From contig BCHU01000002.1 of assembly GCA_001599715.1 (NCBI GenBank), forward strand, positions 992,001 through 1,056,000: DNA of 64,000 nucleotides, written 5' to 3'. Position 1 is the stretch's first letter; each line of letters begins with the position of its first letter. The stretch is from Phaeotremella fagi. Lineage: Eukaryota; Basidiomycota; Tremellomycetes; Tremellales; Phaeotremellaceae. The notes beneath the pieces are model-generated. The model was not told the origin of the DNA and ran no database searches. It saw only the letters and a program-made list of their open reading frames with translations. The position numbers and the translations under genes were made by a program. Positions 10,774 through 22,810 of the stretch are shown here, piece after piece.

Positions 10774-13052
10774 CTAAACATAATCAACTAATCCCTCTAT
10801 TATCTCCATCATAGCCAAAACCTTTTCCTCCTCCCAAGAACGTCCAACAACCTGAATACCGACAGGTAGCCCATGCATTTTATCAGCGTCATAAGCTCTA
10901 TTAGCTCCCTCGTAAACCCTTTTTTCAAGGATCCAAGATCCCGTTGACCCCTTCAAGTAATCATGAGGAGCTTGATCACGTACTTTATCGACTCTGGTGA
11001 CAGGGATGGCACCGACAGTTGAATCGACAACATTGAAAAGCATGGTGTTTAGGCTATCATTTCAGTGGGAATTCAAGGGATAGGACTTACGCTAAAGGTG
11101 ATAAGTAAGTTGACATGCCAAGTTCAAGAGCTGGTGTTGCTTGGACAGGACAAATCACAAAGTCGAATCCATTGTCTTCCCAGAGCTGTATAAAGACTGT
11201 CAGAGGTGAGATGGACAGTGAATCAGAACACTCACAGCTTTTCTGAACCCGTTTACGAAATTGTCTCGTTCGACTGTCCATCTCCAATACTCGGTAACGG
11301 ATTTTGGACGAGAAGCGGCTGCACTGCTTCAGTTTGGAGTTCGGGGTAATTATATGATGTATTACCTAAAGATGCAGCAAACAATTCATCTTTGAGAACG
11401 TAACGAATGACTTTGTGGGCGATCCAATGAAGCCATCTCGGCAATTTCGATCCTAAAGTGACCTGCAACCGAGATCAGTTAATATCCTCCCACCGAAGTC
11501 TCAACTGACCAATCTCATTGAAGGTTCCATAGGATCAGGTCCGAGATTAGAAAGTAACGTATGGTACCCTTCCGCTGATGTAAGAGCGGCGAAAATCTTC
11601 CCAGTTCAGCAAGAGCCAACAACTGTACCTACACGTAGTGCGTCGTGTACTGAATTTAATTAGTATTAGCAAAAAACACTTGAACTCACCCCTTGGAGGC
11701 TTCCATTCGATCAATTGATGCCCAGCCTTTTCCAGTAGATGAACAGACTCCATGACAGCTCTTGAACATGCTGGACTTGTCTGCATTGTGATTAGCTCTT
11801 CAGAGTGTCCTACTCACCTTAATAAACCCGTCATCGAGCCAATAACCGATACGTAATTTTTGAGGCAACTCAACTTCTCTCCATGGGATAGGTAGTACAA
11901 CTTCTCCATTCAAAGGAACATCAAAGTTATTCAAAGTAGAAAGATTGATAGCTGTTTTGGTTGCGAATATAAGGTCTTTGACTGTTCGAGCCATAGGTCC
12001 AATGGAAGACTAAGAATATGTTTTAGGTTATAGAGGCGACACATTCTACTCACATTGATAGCTTCAAACCCAGGAGAAGCCTTTCTGTTTCCGAACCCAG
12101 CAAATCTTCCTTTGACAGGTTTCAATCCACAGCATCCAGAGTACGCAGCTGGTATACGAAGAGAACCGCCGACATCGGATCCCCAACCAATAGGTGTTCC
12201 TTTAAGTACAACCATAGCCGCTTCACCAGACGAACTCCCACCCGAAGTACGTGTTGATGAATAAGGGTTGGTGGTTGCACCGAAGATAGGATTAGAACCT
12301 TCAAAACTTAACATGGTCTGAGGGACGTTGGTTTTACAAAATGGGATTCCGCCTGCAGCACGAAAGAGTTTAACCAGCTGAGCATCGTTGTCAATATTGA
12401 TCAGTTTACGGCACTTACCGTCGCTTCGTCTTCTGCTTTTTCTGTTGGTCTGAAACAGTGGGGACTACATCCTAGTGAGCTATCTACTCCGAGGATATTG
12501 TAATGGTCTAATGACCTTGGTGAGAATCGCTGGACTCAAGCTTCAAATGAAAAATCTTACCTTTGAAACTTGATGGTAACCCCCAAAAATCACCTTCTGC
12601 CCTCCCTGTGGTTGCGTATTCTTGATCTTTAGCTCTTGCTGCCCTTAGGGCTTCTTTGAACATGACTAGAAACAGGTTGAGTGTGAGAAGTAATTCCAAC
12701 TGTACCTTCCGTCAAACAATTTGTCTTTCGATGAGCCGCACACGCAGCCCGAATCTTTGAACGTCAGTTGATGAGTCAAATCAAGATAAACTTACATATG
12801 CTATCATAACTTTCTCGACAGTCCAACCGGCAGACTTCTCTTTTAGATTCTTGACAATATGTTCTGGACTGGAGATCAACTTGGTCAGAGGAGACGAAAA
12901 GGCCTAAAAATCATTTACCTAGTATTCAAATAAATATGATCCGCCTCAACATGGTCTTCCGCTTTTCCAAGTTCTTCTTCCATCTCTTTTATCAACCTCT
13001 CTCTCGTCTCCATTTTGACCTTCCTAGCTAGCTGAGTTTTAGCTGCTACCAT
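10774..13052 (-). CDS. Amidase-signature family enzyme (fungal general amidase/FAAH-like)
   Basis: Hydrolyses carboxamides or fatty amides; substrate cannot be told from sequence. The catalytic triad of the amidase-signature family is visible: Lys in SSFKDHYNILG (restored by splicing near 12545), the cis-Ser in the GGSSSGEAAMV loop, and the nucleophile Ser in GSDVGGSLRIPAAYSG. A second landmark is GGIPFCKTNVPQTML. The C-terminus (HGLPVGIQVVGRSWEEEKVL) is the family's usual end. The gene starts MVAAKTQLARKVKMETRERL at 13052 and is cut by about ten short introns, including one at about 11086-11057 before ALNTMLFNVVDS. It is divergent from the SnoaL-like gene, with which it shares a 580-bp promoter interval. 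No signal peptide is seen, so it is probably cytosolic or membrane-associated. Confidence 0.88.
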
Positions 13053-13634
13053 GACTAAGAGTTTGTAATATTTGTTAAAAGGTAGTAGGCTGGATTGTAA
13101 GTAGTTGTTCGGAAAGACATAAGAAGTAGAGGTTCGTTGACAAGGTTTGTCACCTGGTCGATCTTTTACGTAATTCTTTCGTCATCATTCAACGCGGCGA
13201 AGGATACCACTCTAAAGGCAGTACAATACTGGCACTTGCTTCTCCCTCGACAAAGGCTACATTGTCCACGTAGCCATCACATGTACAACCAGAGGTTGAA
13301 ACGATATCAACGAGAAAGACGTTATCGTTATCATCCAATGTTGTAAAGTGAAAGAAACTGTTAGAGTCCAACATGCAACTAGGAGTGTGGCAATGCCATC
13401 GAATCTGAGTGATTTGCGTACGTGCGAGTACATAATACTGAAATGTTTAGTACCAACTAAAAAGCAGCTGATCCAAAGACGAAACGAACCTTAGTATTAT
13501 ATAAACCAGATCGGAAAGAAAAGTACATTCATCCTTGTAAAGACATCACAAACCCCCATTACCTCTAAGATCCACCTCAAAATCAAATAATTCAGCCTTT
13601 GGTGCAAACTAAATCAACCAACCAAGTTCCAAAC
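13053..13634. other. Divergent promoter interval, amidase / SnoaL-like gene
   Basis: About 580 bp between two divergent genes. It carries the TATA-like box at 13498-13505 for the rightward gene. The 69-codon ATG frame at 13137-13346 and the 61-codon minus frame facing it look fortuitous. No other structure was recognised. Confidence 0.5.
13498..13505 (+). promoter_or_regulatory. TATA box candidate for the SnoaL-like gene
   Basis: TATATAAA lies 130 bases before the ATG at 13635, a reasonable distance for a fungal TATA element with a short leader. Position and match only; no transcript data. Confidence 0.5.
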
Positions 13635-14159
13635 ATGCCTTGGACTATCGAACACGCCGAAAAAGTATGGACGGCAGCTTCAAAAAGAGATTGGCCAAAT
13701 TTCCTACCTTATATCAAAGATGACATCTCATGGACGATCGCCAATGATAAAGTTAAATCGTTTTCCATGGCGGGGAAACATGATGTAAGCTAGTGTATCC
13801 CAACTTCCCATTGCTGATACTGGTTAAAAATCACAATAGAGAGAATCGTTCGCAAAAGCAATTTCAATACTTGACATGGCACTCTCTTCAATAGTTCAAT
13901 TCCAACTTACCAACACTTTCGTCTCTGGGAAAAACGTTTGTTGGGAAGCAAGAGGTACTGCTAAAGGTAAGAAAAACGGTGAATATGAAGGATTGTACGT
14001 TCATTTGACTACTTGTCAAGGTATGCTTTTTCGCTGATATTCAATAGATATTGCTGGGTAGTCGAACTTGAGAACGATGATCCCGATGCTAAAATCGCTC
14101 ATGTGAGAAGTTATTTGGATTCGGCCGCTGCTGAAAATATCATTCAAGCTAATAAATGA
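13635..14159 (+). CDS. SnoaL/NTF2-like domain protein
   Basis: A 138-residue protein from exons 13635-13784, 13840-13994 and 14048-14159. The start is MPWTIEHAEKVWTAASKRDW; the frame upstream has no ATG. The layout fits the small alpha+beta cone of SnoaL/ketosteroid-isomerase-like proteins: an N-terminal helix, a WTIAND strand, then VQFQLTNTFVSGKNVCWEARG and YCWVVELENDDPDAKIAHVR strands. Members may be enzymes or ligand binders; no catalytic residues can be assigned here. The second intron (GTACGT donor at 13995) is chosen because it restores the YCWVVELE strand in frame. Convergent with the kinase gene on its right. Confidence 0.75.
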
Positions 14160-14461
14160 TCGATCTCCTTTTCTTGGTTATCCTTGTATCTTTCGTAGGT
14201 GTAACGTTGTACGATCCGATGATCCTTCCGTAAATCAGACTAATGCAATGTATTTTCAATATCGCCCAGTCAAAACACTGCGATGCATATGTAAGAATAA
14301 GACACTGTAAATAATAAATGTTGAATTCAGAACGATTGATCATCGCCCATCAGAGATAGATAAAACATGAGCGATAAATGATCGGAAAAACGTGGTTAAC
14401 AATGCTAGGATAGCTACCAAAATGAAGAATGACGGGAAAAGCAAAGAAAAGTAGATACCGA
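14160..14461. other. Convergent 3' interval
   Basis: About 300 bp between the ends of the SnoaL-like and kinase genes. AT-rich, presumed overlapping 3' untranslated regions; no other signal seen. Confidence 0.5.
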
Positions 14462-17400
14462 TCACCTGTTATGTGGATGTTGTTGATTGTTATCCGCTAC
14501 CGAAGCCAAAGCAGCGAACGGAGGTAGAGTAGTAGTCTGTTTAACTTGATGTTGAAGTTTCTGTTGATCTGTTGGTGGCTAAACGATAAAGTCAATATCA
14601 CATTTCCACCATCAAAAAGCGGACCCAACTTACAACTCTGAACATTGGATTAATCTGTTGACCATATCCATTACCGACCGAATCCCCAACTGCTTCCCAA
14701 CTACTAATACTCGGTAGTATAGTTCCACTTCTACCCATCCCAGCTCCATGAGCTACGGCGATCCCTTTAGCATGGCCATAAGGACTTGTCGGTGCCGAAG
14801 ATCTCGATTCACCATTGAGACTAAGTTGCGAAGCGCCGTGTCTACCCAAAGAAGTAGACGATGAAGAAGCTACCACGGCGTGCGTTTGGAAATCTCTAGC
14901 TAGTTGTGATTCGAGTGAGGCGTTGGAACGTGACATTAGACTCTGATGATGAGGTTGAGGGGTTGGTTTGAATGATGATACCGAGTTCGTGCGTTTAGGT
15001 GAGGGGTGTGGGTGTTTCAATGGATCAGGCCAATCTTGACGAGCGCTTCGACGTGGTCCAGGACTAGACCTGTTAGTAAAGATATAAACTCGTCTATCAC
15101 TGCACTTACTCGCTATCAATAGTTCCAACCGTAAGAACACTTCTACTCATTAACGAGTTCCTATCAAAACTCGACATGGAGTGATCATCATCCTCATCCC
15201 TTCTTCTAGCTTTATGTCGACTTCCAGGTCCTCTACCAACCAAACCGTTCTGGTGCTCAGTGTAAGCCTGCAAAGCTGCCGTCGACAATTGATTCTGGCT
15301 ATGATTGCTATGATTGGAATGAGTTGAATGATGTGATCTAACTGAATTGACAGATTGCGATCCAGGCATATCCCTGTATTCACGCATGTCGGTTCTTGAA
15401 GGTCCAAAATCGTTAGGTGGCGGTTGTTGATACGTCGATGCAGGAATTGATGGAGAACCGTTCATCCCCAACGTCGTTGTCGATGCACCACCAATCATGG
15501 AACCAAGTATTGGACCTTGTTTCATTCCAGCATTCCTAGGTTGAGCTTGATGACCAGTGTTGAAATTATCACCATACTCAATTTCAGTTTTCGTGTTAGC
15601 CAATCGTCTAGCTTCGATAAGTTGGTTACGTTTATTCAACACAGCTCTAGCTCTTTCTTTCTGAGCACGTTCTGCAGCTTCACGTTTAGCTTTCTCCAAT
15701 TCACGAGCTTGACGTTCAGCTTCCTTCTTAGCTTTCTTGGGATCCAATTCGATAGCAGGAGGTGGTGGTGTAGTCGTACTCATAGGTTGTAATCTATCAC
15801 CAGGATGATTACCTGATTGGGTACGTTTGAGTGATGATGAACCTTGATATCCAACTTCTTCCACTGTTCCCAATTCCTGACTCTTTTCACCACCACCGAA
15901 TACTGAACTCAAACCCCATTTCTTCTTTTTACCAGTAACACCTAGTTTACTAGCGTTACTTGAGGGTTGAGGTAAAGGTGCTCTGGGAGTTTCCATAATA
16001 GCCGGCATAGAGGTAGGTTGTTGACGTGGTGGAGGTTCATCGACATACATTCCTATTTGAGACTGTTGCTGTTGAACGAAAGCAGCTACGTTGGACGCTG
16101 AAGCCATAGCGGTTGAACGAGCAACTCTTTGATCAAATTGTTCAGCTCGTTGAAGATTACTAATCGATAACGTTTGGAAATTGGTGAAAGAAGGATTAGA
16201 TCCTGAAGCATCTTGTGAACCCTCGAAGACTGATCCATCATATTGAGTTGAATGAGCGTTAGAAACTCTTCGAGATTGATTATCATCCCAACGTTGTTGA
16301 CGTTGTGACTGTTGATGTGGATGGCCGTGTCCGTGTCCATGTCCAACGATACTTCCAGGTCCAGTTATGCGATCACCACCGAAGGAATAGACTGAACTAG
16401 CGACAGGTGAAGGAGGTGCTCTATGACCATAAGAAGATAGATCTTCAGTCGGTAAATCCAATTCTCGTAACTGATGAACCAAAGCTGAAGCACCCAAAAT
16501 CCTCGAATCCTCTTGATGACCATGAGAAGGGAAAAACAATCTTTGCTGATTCGAACCCAAAGTATCAGGTGTCCCCATTGGAGGTGGTAAAGTCCGCATG
16601 TCACCGTTAGCGAAAGCAGGACGTGGTTCATGATGAGAATGAGAAGGTGGTAATTGTCTCGGTGGAGCGTTGATGTCCGCAGAAAGCTGTTGCTGTTGTT
16701 GACGAATCGTACCAGGTGGAGGTTGACCTTGACTGAAAGGTATTCTAGGTAACTGAGCAGCTCTCTGAAGATGAGGTAACGTCTCATGGAAATATGGATG
16801 ATCGACACATTCAGAAGAAGTCATTCGATATTTCGGATTATACCTCAGTAAATCTGATATACAATCCACCAAAGATTGTGGAACACTTTCAGCGAATAAT
16901 CCACGGAATCGAACAGGTTTCCTTTTGGGGAACGAGAATCCAACGTTTTTAGCTAATTTGATTCCAGAATTCCAGGATCCACCACCTATCGTACGTCCAC
17001 GTTCGTCAACGCCGTATTCGGAAGATGGATCACCTAACGTATCACAGATTCGATAAACTTGATCGATCTCTGATACACCCGGGAATAATGGTTTGAGATT
17101 GACCATTTCGGATAATATCGTACCCAAAGCCCACATATCTACCGGAGCACCATATTCTGTCGAACGCAATAAAACTTCAGGTGCCCTATACCATCTAGTA
17201 GAAACGTATTCCGTGTAAGGTGGTTTTGACGAGATAGCTCTTGCTAAACCGAAATCTGCAAGTTTAACAATGACAGCGACATCTTTTTCGAATCTAGGTG
17301 CCTCTGCTCCATTAGGAGTTCGAGGTAAAGGTTCATCAACGATTCCACCAGATTTATTTCGAGCGTTCAGTTGAGCTAAAGCCGCAGCTGACAGATAATC

Positions 17401-18709
17401 AGTTAATCCTGTCGTTGTAACCAATAGATTTTCTGGTTTCATGTCACGATGGAAATAACCGTATTTATGGATATGATGTAGACCTGTTGAAATCTGATGG
17501 AAACAACTGGCGACTAATCCTGCCGCCAGTGGTCGACCTTTACGAGATTTCGTTAATTGATATAGATTCCCTTCCATACATTCGAAAACGAAATAGAGTT
17601 CACGAGATTTGGGTGAGATGAAGGCGTCGTACAGAGGGATGATAGCTGGGTGAGAAGGGATTTTCCGTAACGACTAAAAGAAAATGTTAGATTGAAAAAC
17701 CGTCAGCTCGTCTTTCACTCACCACTAATTCGCCTAAAGTTTTCGCTTGATCCCAACCATTCTCCCAAACCCTTTTCATTCTTTTCAAAGCAACCAATCT
17801 TAAACCTGACCATTCATCTCTAGCACCTGCACCACATTGCATCGCCGACAGCAGGACACCAGGTTTAACAGGGGAATGCCAATCACACAACCAAACCGTA
17901 CCAAACGAACCATCTCCTACACATTTCAATTCGGTATACTTCCTTTCCCCAACTGGATCATCTACACCAACTCTCCCATCACCTTCATCTTCCATTGCCA
18001 AATTATCCAGCATCATGATTTCTTCAGTGTCATCGCGATAGTGATCGTGTTGATGTAATTGATGTGTTTGACCGTTCATTTCCATGTGACCATTTTGGGA
18101 AGTTTGACGAGAAGATGATGGACCGGCTGCAGCGTTGTTATGTTGCCATTCAGGTTGATACTGCTGCTGATGGTGCGGTTGCTGTGGGTTTGGAGTGGAT
18201 GATTGGGAAACGTAACCTGATTGTGGTGAACCAGTGTTTGAATATGGGGAAGAACCTTGACGTTGAGAATGTTGATTTGGAACGGGCTGTAAGAGATGTT
18301 GAGGAACTGAACTTGTAGGTGTTGGAAGATAAGAAGAATGATTGTTATCAACAGTCAGATCACCTCTACTATTAGATTCACTTCTGTTACCGTTATCAAG
18401 ATAACCATAGGTAGTTGGTGAGATGAATCCTTCAGTACTAGGACTTGGGGTGTTCAATTGACTAGTCCGTCCACTGCCTGAAGCGCCAGAAAGATGAGAT
18501 TCAGAATTAGATTGATATGGATGTTGTTGAGAATCTTGATATTGATGGTGTGATTGTTGTGGTTGTTGATTAGGATAAAGATGAGTTGACATTGCGATTA
18601 AATGATCTTTTGTCAAATTCTGACCAACGGTTGTTGATAGATATTGATGATGATGATGAACAAGACCAATCTCCCCGACTTGTGAGATGGGGGAGAGGGT
18701 TTGGGACAT
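14462..18709 (-). CDS. CRK1: CRK1/IME2-type (RCK family) Ser/Thr protein kinase
   Basis: A 1367-residue kinase from exons 18709-17723, 17673-15110, 15069-14634 and 14578-14462. The first ~250 residues are Gln/His/Ser-rich. The kinase domain runs from the glycine loop GDGSFGTVWLCDW (~265) through VALKRMKR, FVFECMEGNLYQL, HRDMKPENLLV and DFGLA to the activation segment TEYVSTRWYRAPEVLL. A TxY activation motif plus MEGNLYQL marks the MAK/ICK/IME2 group, which includes basidiomycete CRK1, a regulator of mating and filamentous development (family knowledge). There is a ~20-residue insertion between glycine loop and catalytic Lys, and one of ~35 residues before DFG. A Lys/Glu/Ala-rich coiled-coil stretch (about 15600-15760) and a disordered Ser/Pro/His tail follow. 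Expression may be controlled through the long 5' region. Confidence 0.9.
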
Positions 18710-20480
18710 CCTCCCTCTCCCTAAGGAGTGGGTTTTCGATAATGGACCGAGCCAGTGACTGAGTTGTTGATTACGATTCCAAGATCGTCTAGAAGAGGCG
18801 TTGTTTATTTATAGGAGATTGTGTTGTTTTTGGAGAAAGGTACTGGAAAACCCAAACCCAAAACTAGAACCCAAAAAACTTTTCCAGAGGTAGATCTAAT
18901 GATCTAAATCTAACCAAGAGGGTTTTTATCCCTGACGTCTGTATCCTCTTGAAGTATTTCCTTTATGATGTGAAAGTGTAAAGTGAGAGAGAAATTGAGT
19001 AAGGTAAGTTGATTGATCGCGTGTTTAATTTTTCGTACGTGTTTGGGGACGCTTTGGCTTGATTTGATGAAAGTAGTTGGTGTTTCAAAGGCGATGGAAG
19101 TGATCAAAGATATGCCTTGGTATCTATAGATTGGTAATTAATAAAAGATACTTCTTTGTGTGATGAAAATATTGAACGGTGAATGAAAGAGCAAGCAGTG
19201 GCAAGTCGACGTCGCGGTGAAGCTAATTTTGACGCTAGTCTCGTCTGGATTTTGGGAATCAAAAGAACGTATTGGAACATGAATATCCAAGGTGTTGAAA
19301 ATCAAATACTGACAGTGGAGTACTCACCAAAAAGACACGCAAGCAAAATCTTTAACTCGTTCTAATCTACTTTCCCTAGCCTGGTGAAATGAGCGACGAA
19401 AACGAATTCGGTATGACTTGTTTTGAACAAAATTGAGTCCGAGATTGATTGGTGGTTCGATGTCGAGTAGGTGATGATGATAATGATAAGAATGATCTCG
19501 ATGGATAGATGTACGATGGTGATGATGAGATATAAGAATGAATGAAGGATTGAATTGGAATTGAAACTATACTATAGTAATACAGTAAGTTACCTTTACC
19601 TAGAAGTTGGACGAGCGAGCGAGTGAGTCAAGGGACCAGGAAAACTAATTTAGGGAATTCGAATTCACTAGTGAAAGACTATGTAAAACTATGTAGAGCT
19701 ACGTAAAAGACTAAGTGGACTTTAGTTTTCTTTCAGTGAGATGAGATGCAATGTAGTTTATATAAGCAAGTGAAGTGCAATACTAAGTAGATATATTAAA
19801 AGCTATGCGTTGAATCGCATTGAACAGATTGGAGGATACATATGGTAAGGTACAGACATAATCATGATTTCATCCCACAGTTCCACAGTCCACAGTATGA
19901 TACTCACTGTGTATATCTAGACTTACTCCAGTACGGCCAGTACTCAACTCAGCAGTATCAGTGCATAACAATATAGTTATCAGTTACCAGGTGTACAAAT
20001 ATTCTGACGAAACTTTAAATGACCAGCCGTCTTGAAAGTGATTTTTATTCCAAAGACGGTAAAAACGTCAGGGTTCGGTCAGACAGCAGTCGATCGTCTG
20101 CAGGCGTCACCACCCACCAAAACCAGAGCATACATATGTTTTGTGATGAGATTTGTTATTTGCATACTCCTTTTCTCACATGTGGAAGCGAACACTGTAT
20201 AGTATAGCATGTCAGTCCCCATAGCATAGCACTCGTAGATGCTTACTCTCCCTCCAAGTACTCCCTACTCTCCCTACTCGTACCCACGATTCCTTCTTTC
20301 ATCTCTGTGAACCAGGTACAACTTTGCGGTCGCCTCAGGCACCAACGACCGCCACAAGAAGTTGACATGTGGTCACGTGATCAATAATGAATTTCTGAAA
20401 TTTAACGATCAGCTTGGTCCACAGCAAATGTAAACGTACATTGATTCTAATTACTTACATCAACATATCAACATCCAACA
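18710..20480. other. Long divergent intergenic region, CRK1 leader and DBP9 promoter
   Basis: About 1.77 kb. The part near CRK1 contains GATGAT-rich and GAGCGAGC-rich simple tracts (about 19460-19630) and a TATATAAG-like box on the plus strand near 19760. Minor ATG frames at 19183-19365 and 20019-20207 have no support. Near 20400-20480 is the short DBP9 promoter. Presumed long CRK1 leader (inference); no ncRNA recognised. Confidence 0.5.
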
Positions 20481-22810
20481 ATGTCATCCAAGCTATCGGA
20501 TGCTCTGTTAGAGTAAGTAATATACCCTATCAACAGCAACAGATCATCCTAACTAATCTTCACCCCATCCAGCTCCGAACTCACCTTCGCTTCACCACCT
20601 TTCTCAACTCTCCTCGATCCTCGTCTATTGAAATCACTAGCAGATCTCAAATTCGCTCATCCAACTCTAGTTCAGTCGAAGTCTATACCATTACTACTAG
20701 AAGGTAAAGACGTTTTAGCGAAAGCTCGTACTGGTTCCGGTAAAACTGCTGCATACGTTATACCAATCATTCAGAAGATTTTAGAATCAAAAGCTGTATG
20801 TCGGTTTCAAGTTTCAAATTCCCTAGTTGCTCTAATTCTAACGTCTAATCTTTTCAAATAGATCCTATCACCATCTTCACCTGATTATCAAGTGACGCGT
20901 AGTTTGATCCTTGTACCCACAAGAGAATTAGCTATTCAAGTCACATCTTTCATCAAATCACTCACAACTTATTGTGACGGTTTAATCTCTGCTGTGAATG
21001 TTGCCGCTGGAGGTGCTAGTGTTCAACGGTAGGTCCTTTTCATCCTATCCCCATTCTATCGAATATTACTTTTATGATGAAGAATTTTTCGGATGTTATA
21101 CCCTTCGGGGTGATGTCCGAGAGCGCAAAACCCATGTGGACACCTCCGTTGCCTTCCTTCTGATTACTTCAATTCCTTCAAATTCATGACAACTGTAGAA
21201 TAGACCAGAGCTGATACCCAAGTTCTGTTACAGGGTCTTACTCAATGACAATCCAGATATCATTCTCTCAACGCCATCAAAACTACTCTCATTACTTCAA
21301 GCTAAATCCATATCGTTGGCAAAATTAACATTCCTCGCTATCGATGAAGCAGATTTGTTGTTGTCTTATGGTCATAAAGATGATTTGACGAGAATTATGG
21401 ATCCTGCTATGGGTTGGATTCCTAGATTAGGTGTGCAGGGTTGTTTACTCAGTGCAACTCTTAGTGAGGAAGTTGAAAGTGTCAAGGGATTGGTACTACG
21501 GAATCCTGTGAGTGATCTTTGTAATTTTGAAACTCCGACTGACAAGTTCTCAGGCGATCTTGACGTTATCTGAACCTGCGGCCTCGTCATCTTTACTCAC
21601 ACAACATTACACTTACACTTCCGAACGTGATAAATTCCTTTTGATTTACGTCTTGCTAAAGTTGAAATTGCTTAAAGGCAAATCTATCATCTTCGTCAAT
21701 GATGTGGAAAGAGGCTACAAGGTGAAATTGTTTTTGGAACAATTCGGTGTTAAATGCTGTGTGGTCAATTCGGAATTACCTTTGGCTAGTCGTTATCATG
21801 TAGTCGAGGAATTCAATCGGGGTGTTTACGATGTGGTGGTGGCTACCGATGAAGGGGCTAGTGCTGGGAATGAAGAAAGTGAGAGTGAAGATGACGAGGA
21901 GGAAGTTGCAGGAGAGAATTCTGAAGTTGAAGAAGATGAAGATGAAGAAAAGGGTGAGGAAGAAGGGGAAGAGCCAGTGAATCCAGAGTCAACCAATGCC
22001 GAAGCTGGACCTTCAAAAAGACGAGCGACCTCACCACCACCTTCACAACCTAGTAAAAAACCCAGAAAGGCTAATCCATCATCATCAATGGCAAGAGGTA
22101 TAGATTTCACTTCCGCCTCCTCAGTCATAAATTTCGATCTACCAACAACACCAACAGCCTATCTTCATCGAGTAGGTCGTACCGCCCGAGCCGGTCAAAG
22201 TGGATTAGCTTTATCGTTCATCGTGAAAAAAACAGATTTCGGTAAAGACAGATCTACGTCTTTGAAAAGTTGTGAAAAGGATGAAATGGTTTTTGAGAGG
22301 ATCGTTAAGAGAGTCCGTCGGGATGGTGGGAGTGAGATTAAAGAATGGGAATGGGGGGGTAGGAAAGGTGAAGTTGAAGGATTTAGATATAGGATGGAAG
22401 ACGCTTTGAAGAGTGTGACCAGTAAACGTGTTGTTGAAGCTAAACGTGAAGAAGTTAAAAGGGAATTACTGAACAGTGAAAAATTAAAGGTGGGTTTTGA
22501 CTTTTGTTATGCTGGTGAATGTTGGAACTGAGATGTGAATTAGGCACATTTCGCCGCTAATCCATTGGATCTATCGTATTTGAGACACGACGCCCCACTT
22601 CATCCGGCAAGAGTCCAACCTCATCTCAAACATGTTCCTAATTATTTGATGCCAAAGGCTGCTGGGATACATGCACCGTCGGGTGGTGGGGATGTCAACG
22701 ATCATTTGAATGTTGGGTTTTCGAACCGGGGCGGGAAGAGTGGACGGGGTGGGGGGAAGGGGAGAGGTGGTAAACAGGGTGGTAGGAAGGTTAATCCTTT
22801 GAAGCCTTAG
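20481..22810 (+). CDS. DBP9: DEAD-box ATP-dependent RNA helicase DBP9
   Basis: Nucleolar helicase of the DBP9/DDX56 subfamily, needed for 27S pre-rRNA processing and 60S subunit assembly in yeast. All helicase motifs are visible: the Phe upstream of a Q-motif ([19 protein letters not shown]), Walker [21 protein letters not shown], the DEAD box ([12 protein letters not shown]), SAT ([10 protein letters not shown]), [18 protein letters not shown] and [13 protein letters not shown]. As in DBP9 relatives, a long Glu/Asp-rich insertion (about 21850-22010) separates ATDEG from ARGIDF. The C-terminus is Gly/Lys/Arg-rich (about 22730-22790). The start [11 protein letters not shown] is spliced across intron 1. 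Introns are short except intron 3 (21029-21233, 205 nt), which carries the snoRNA candidate annotated separately. The last exon begins near 22544 ([20 protein letters not shown]). Confidence 0.95.
21067..21170 (+). ncRNA. Intronic box C/D snoRNA candidate, predicted guide for 18S rRNA (snR87/SNORD83-like target)
   Basis: Lies within DBP9 intron 3, the only 200-nt intron of that gene. Box C ATGATGA is at 21074-21080 and box D CTGA at 21160-21163, about 90 nt end to end, normal for C/D snoRNAs. The 12 nt just before box D (GTTGCCTTCCTT) pair with AAGGAAGGCAGC, a segment of 18S rRNA conserved across eukaryotes, with one G-U wobble. By the D+5 rule the modified base is the A at the fifth paired position. 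That appears to be the A436 site (yeast numbering), served in yeast by snR87 and in human by SNORD83; the numbering is from memory. A C'-like TGATGT sits at 21111-21116. Between the boxes is a hairpin closed by a UUCG loop. The terminal stem is weak, and no D' box is clear. Confidence 0.7.

Noticed and set aside
19183..20207. Small ATG frames (61 and 63 codons) in the CRK1 leader
   Set aside because: No recognisable protein features; frames of this length are expected by chance in 1.8 kb.
20131..20230. GTGATGA box-C-like sequence upstream of DBP9, tested as a second snoRNA
   Set aside because: No CTGA box D within a workable distance downstream.
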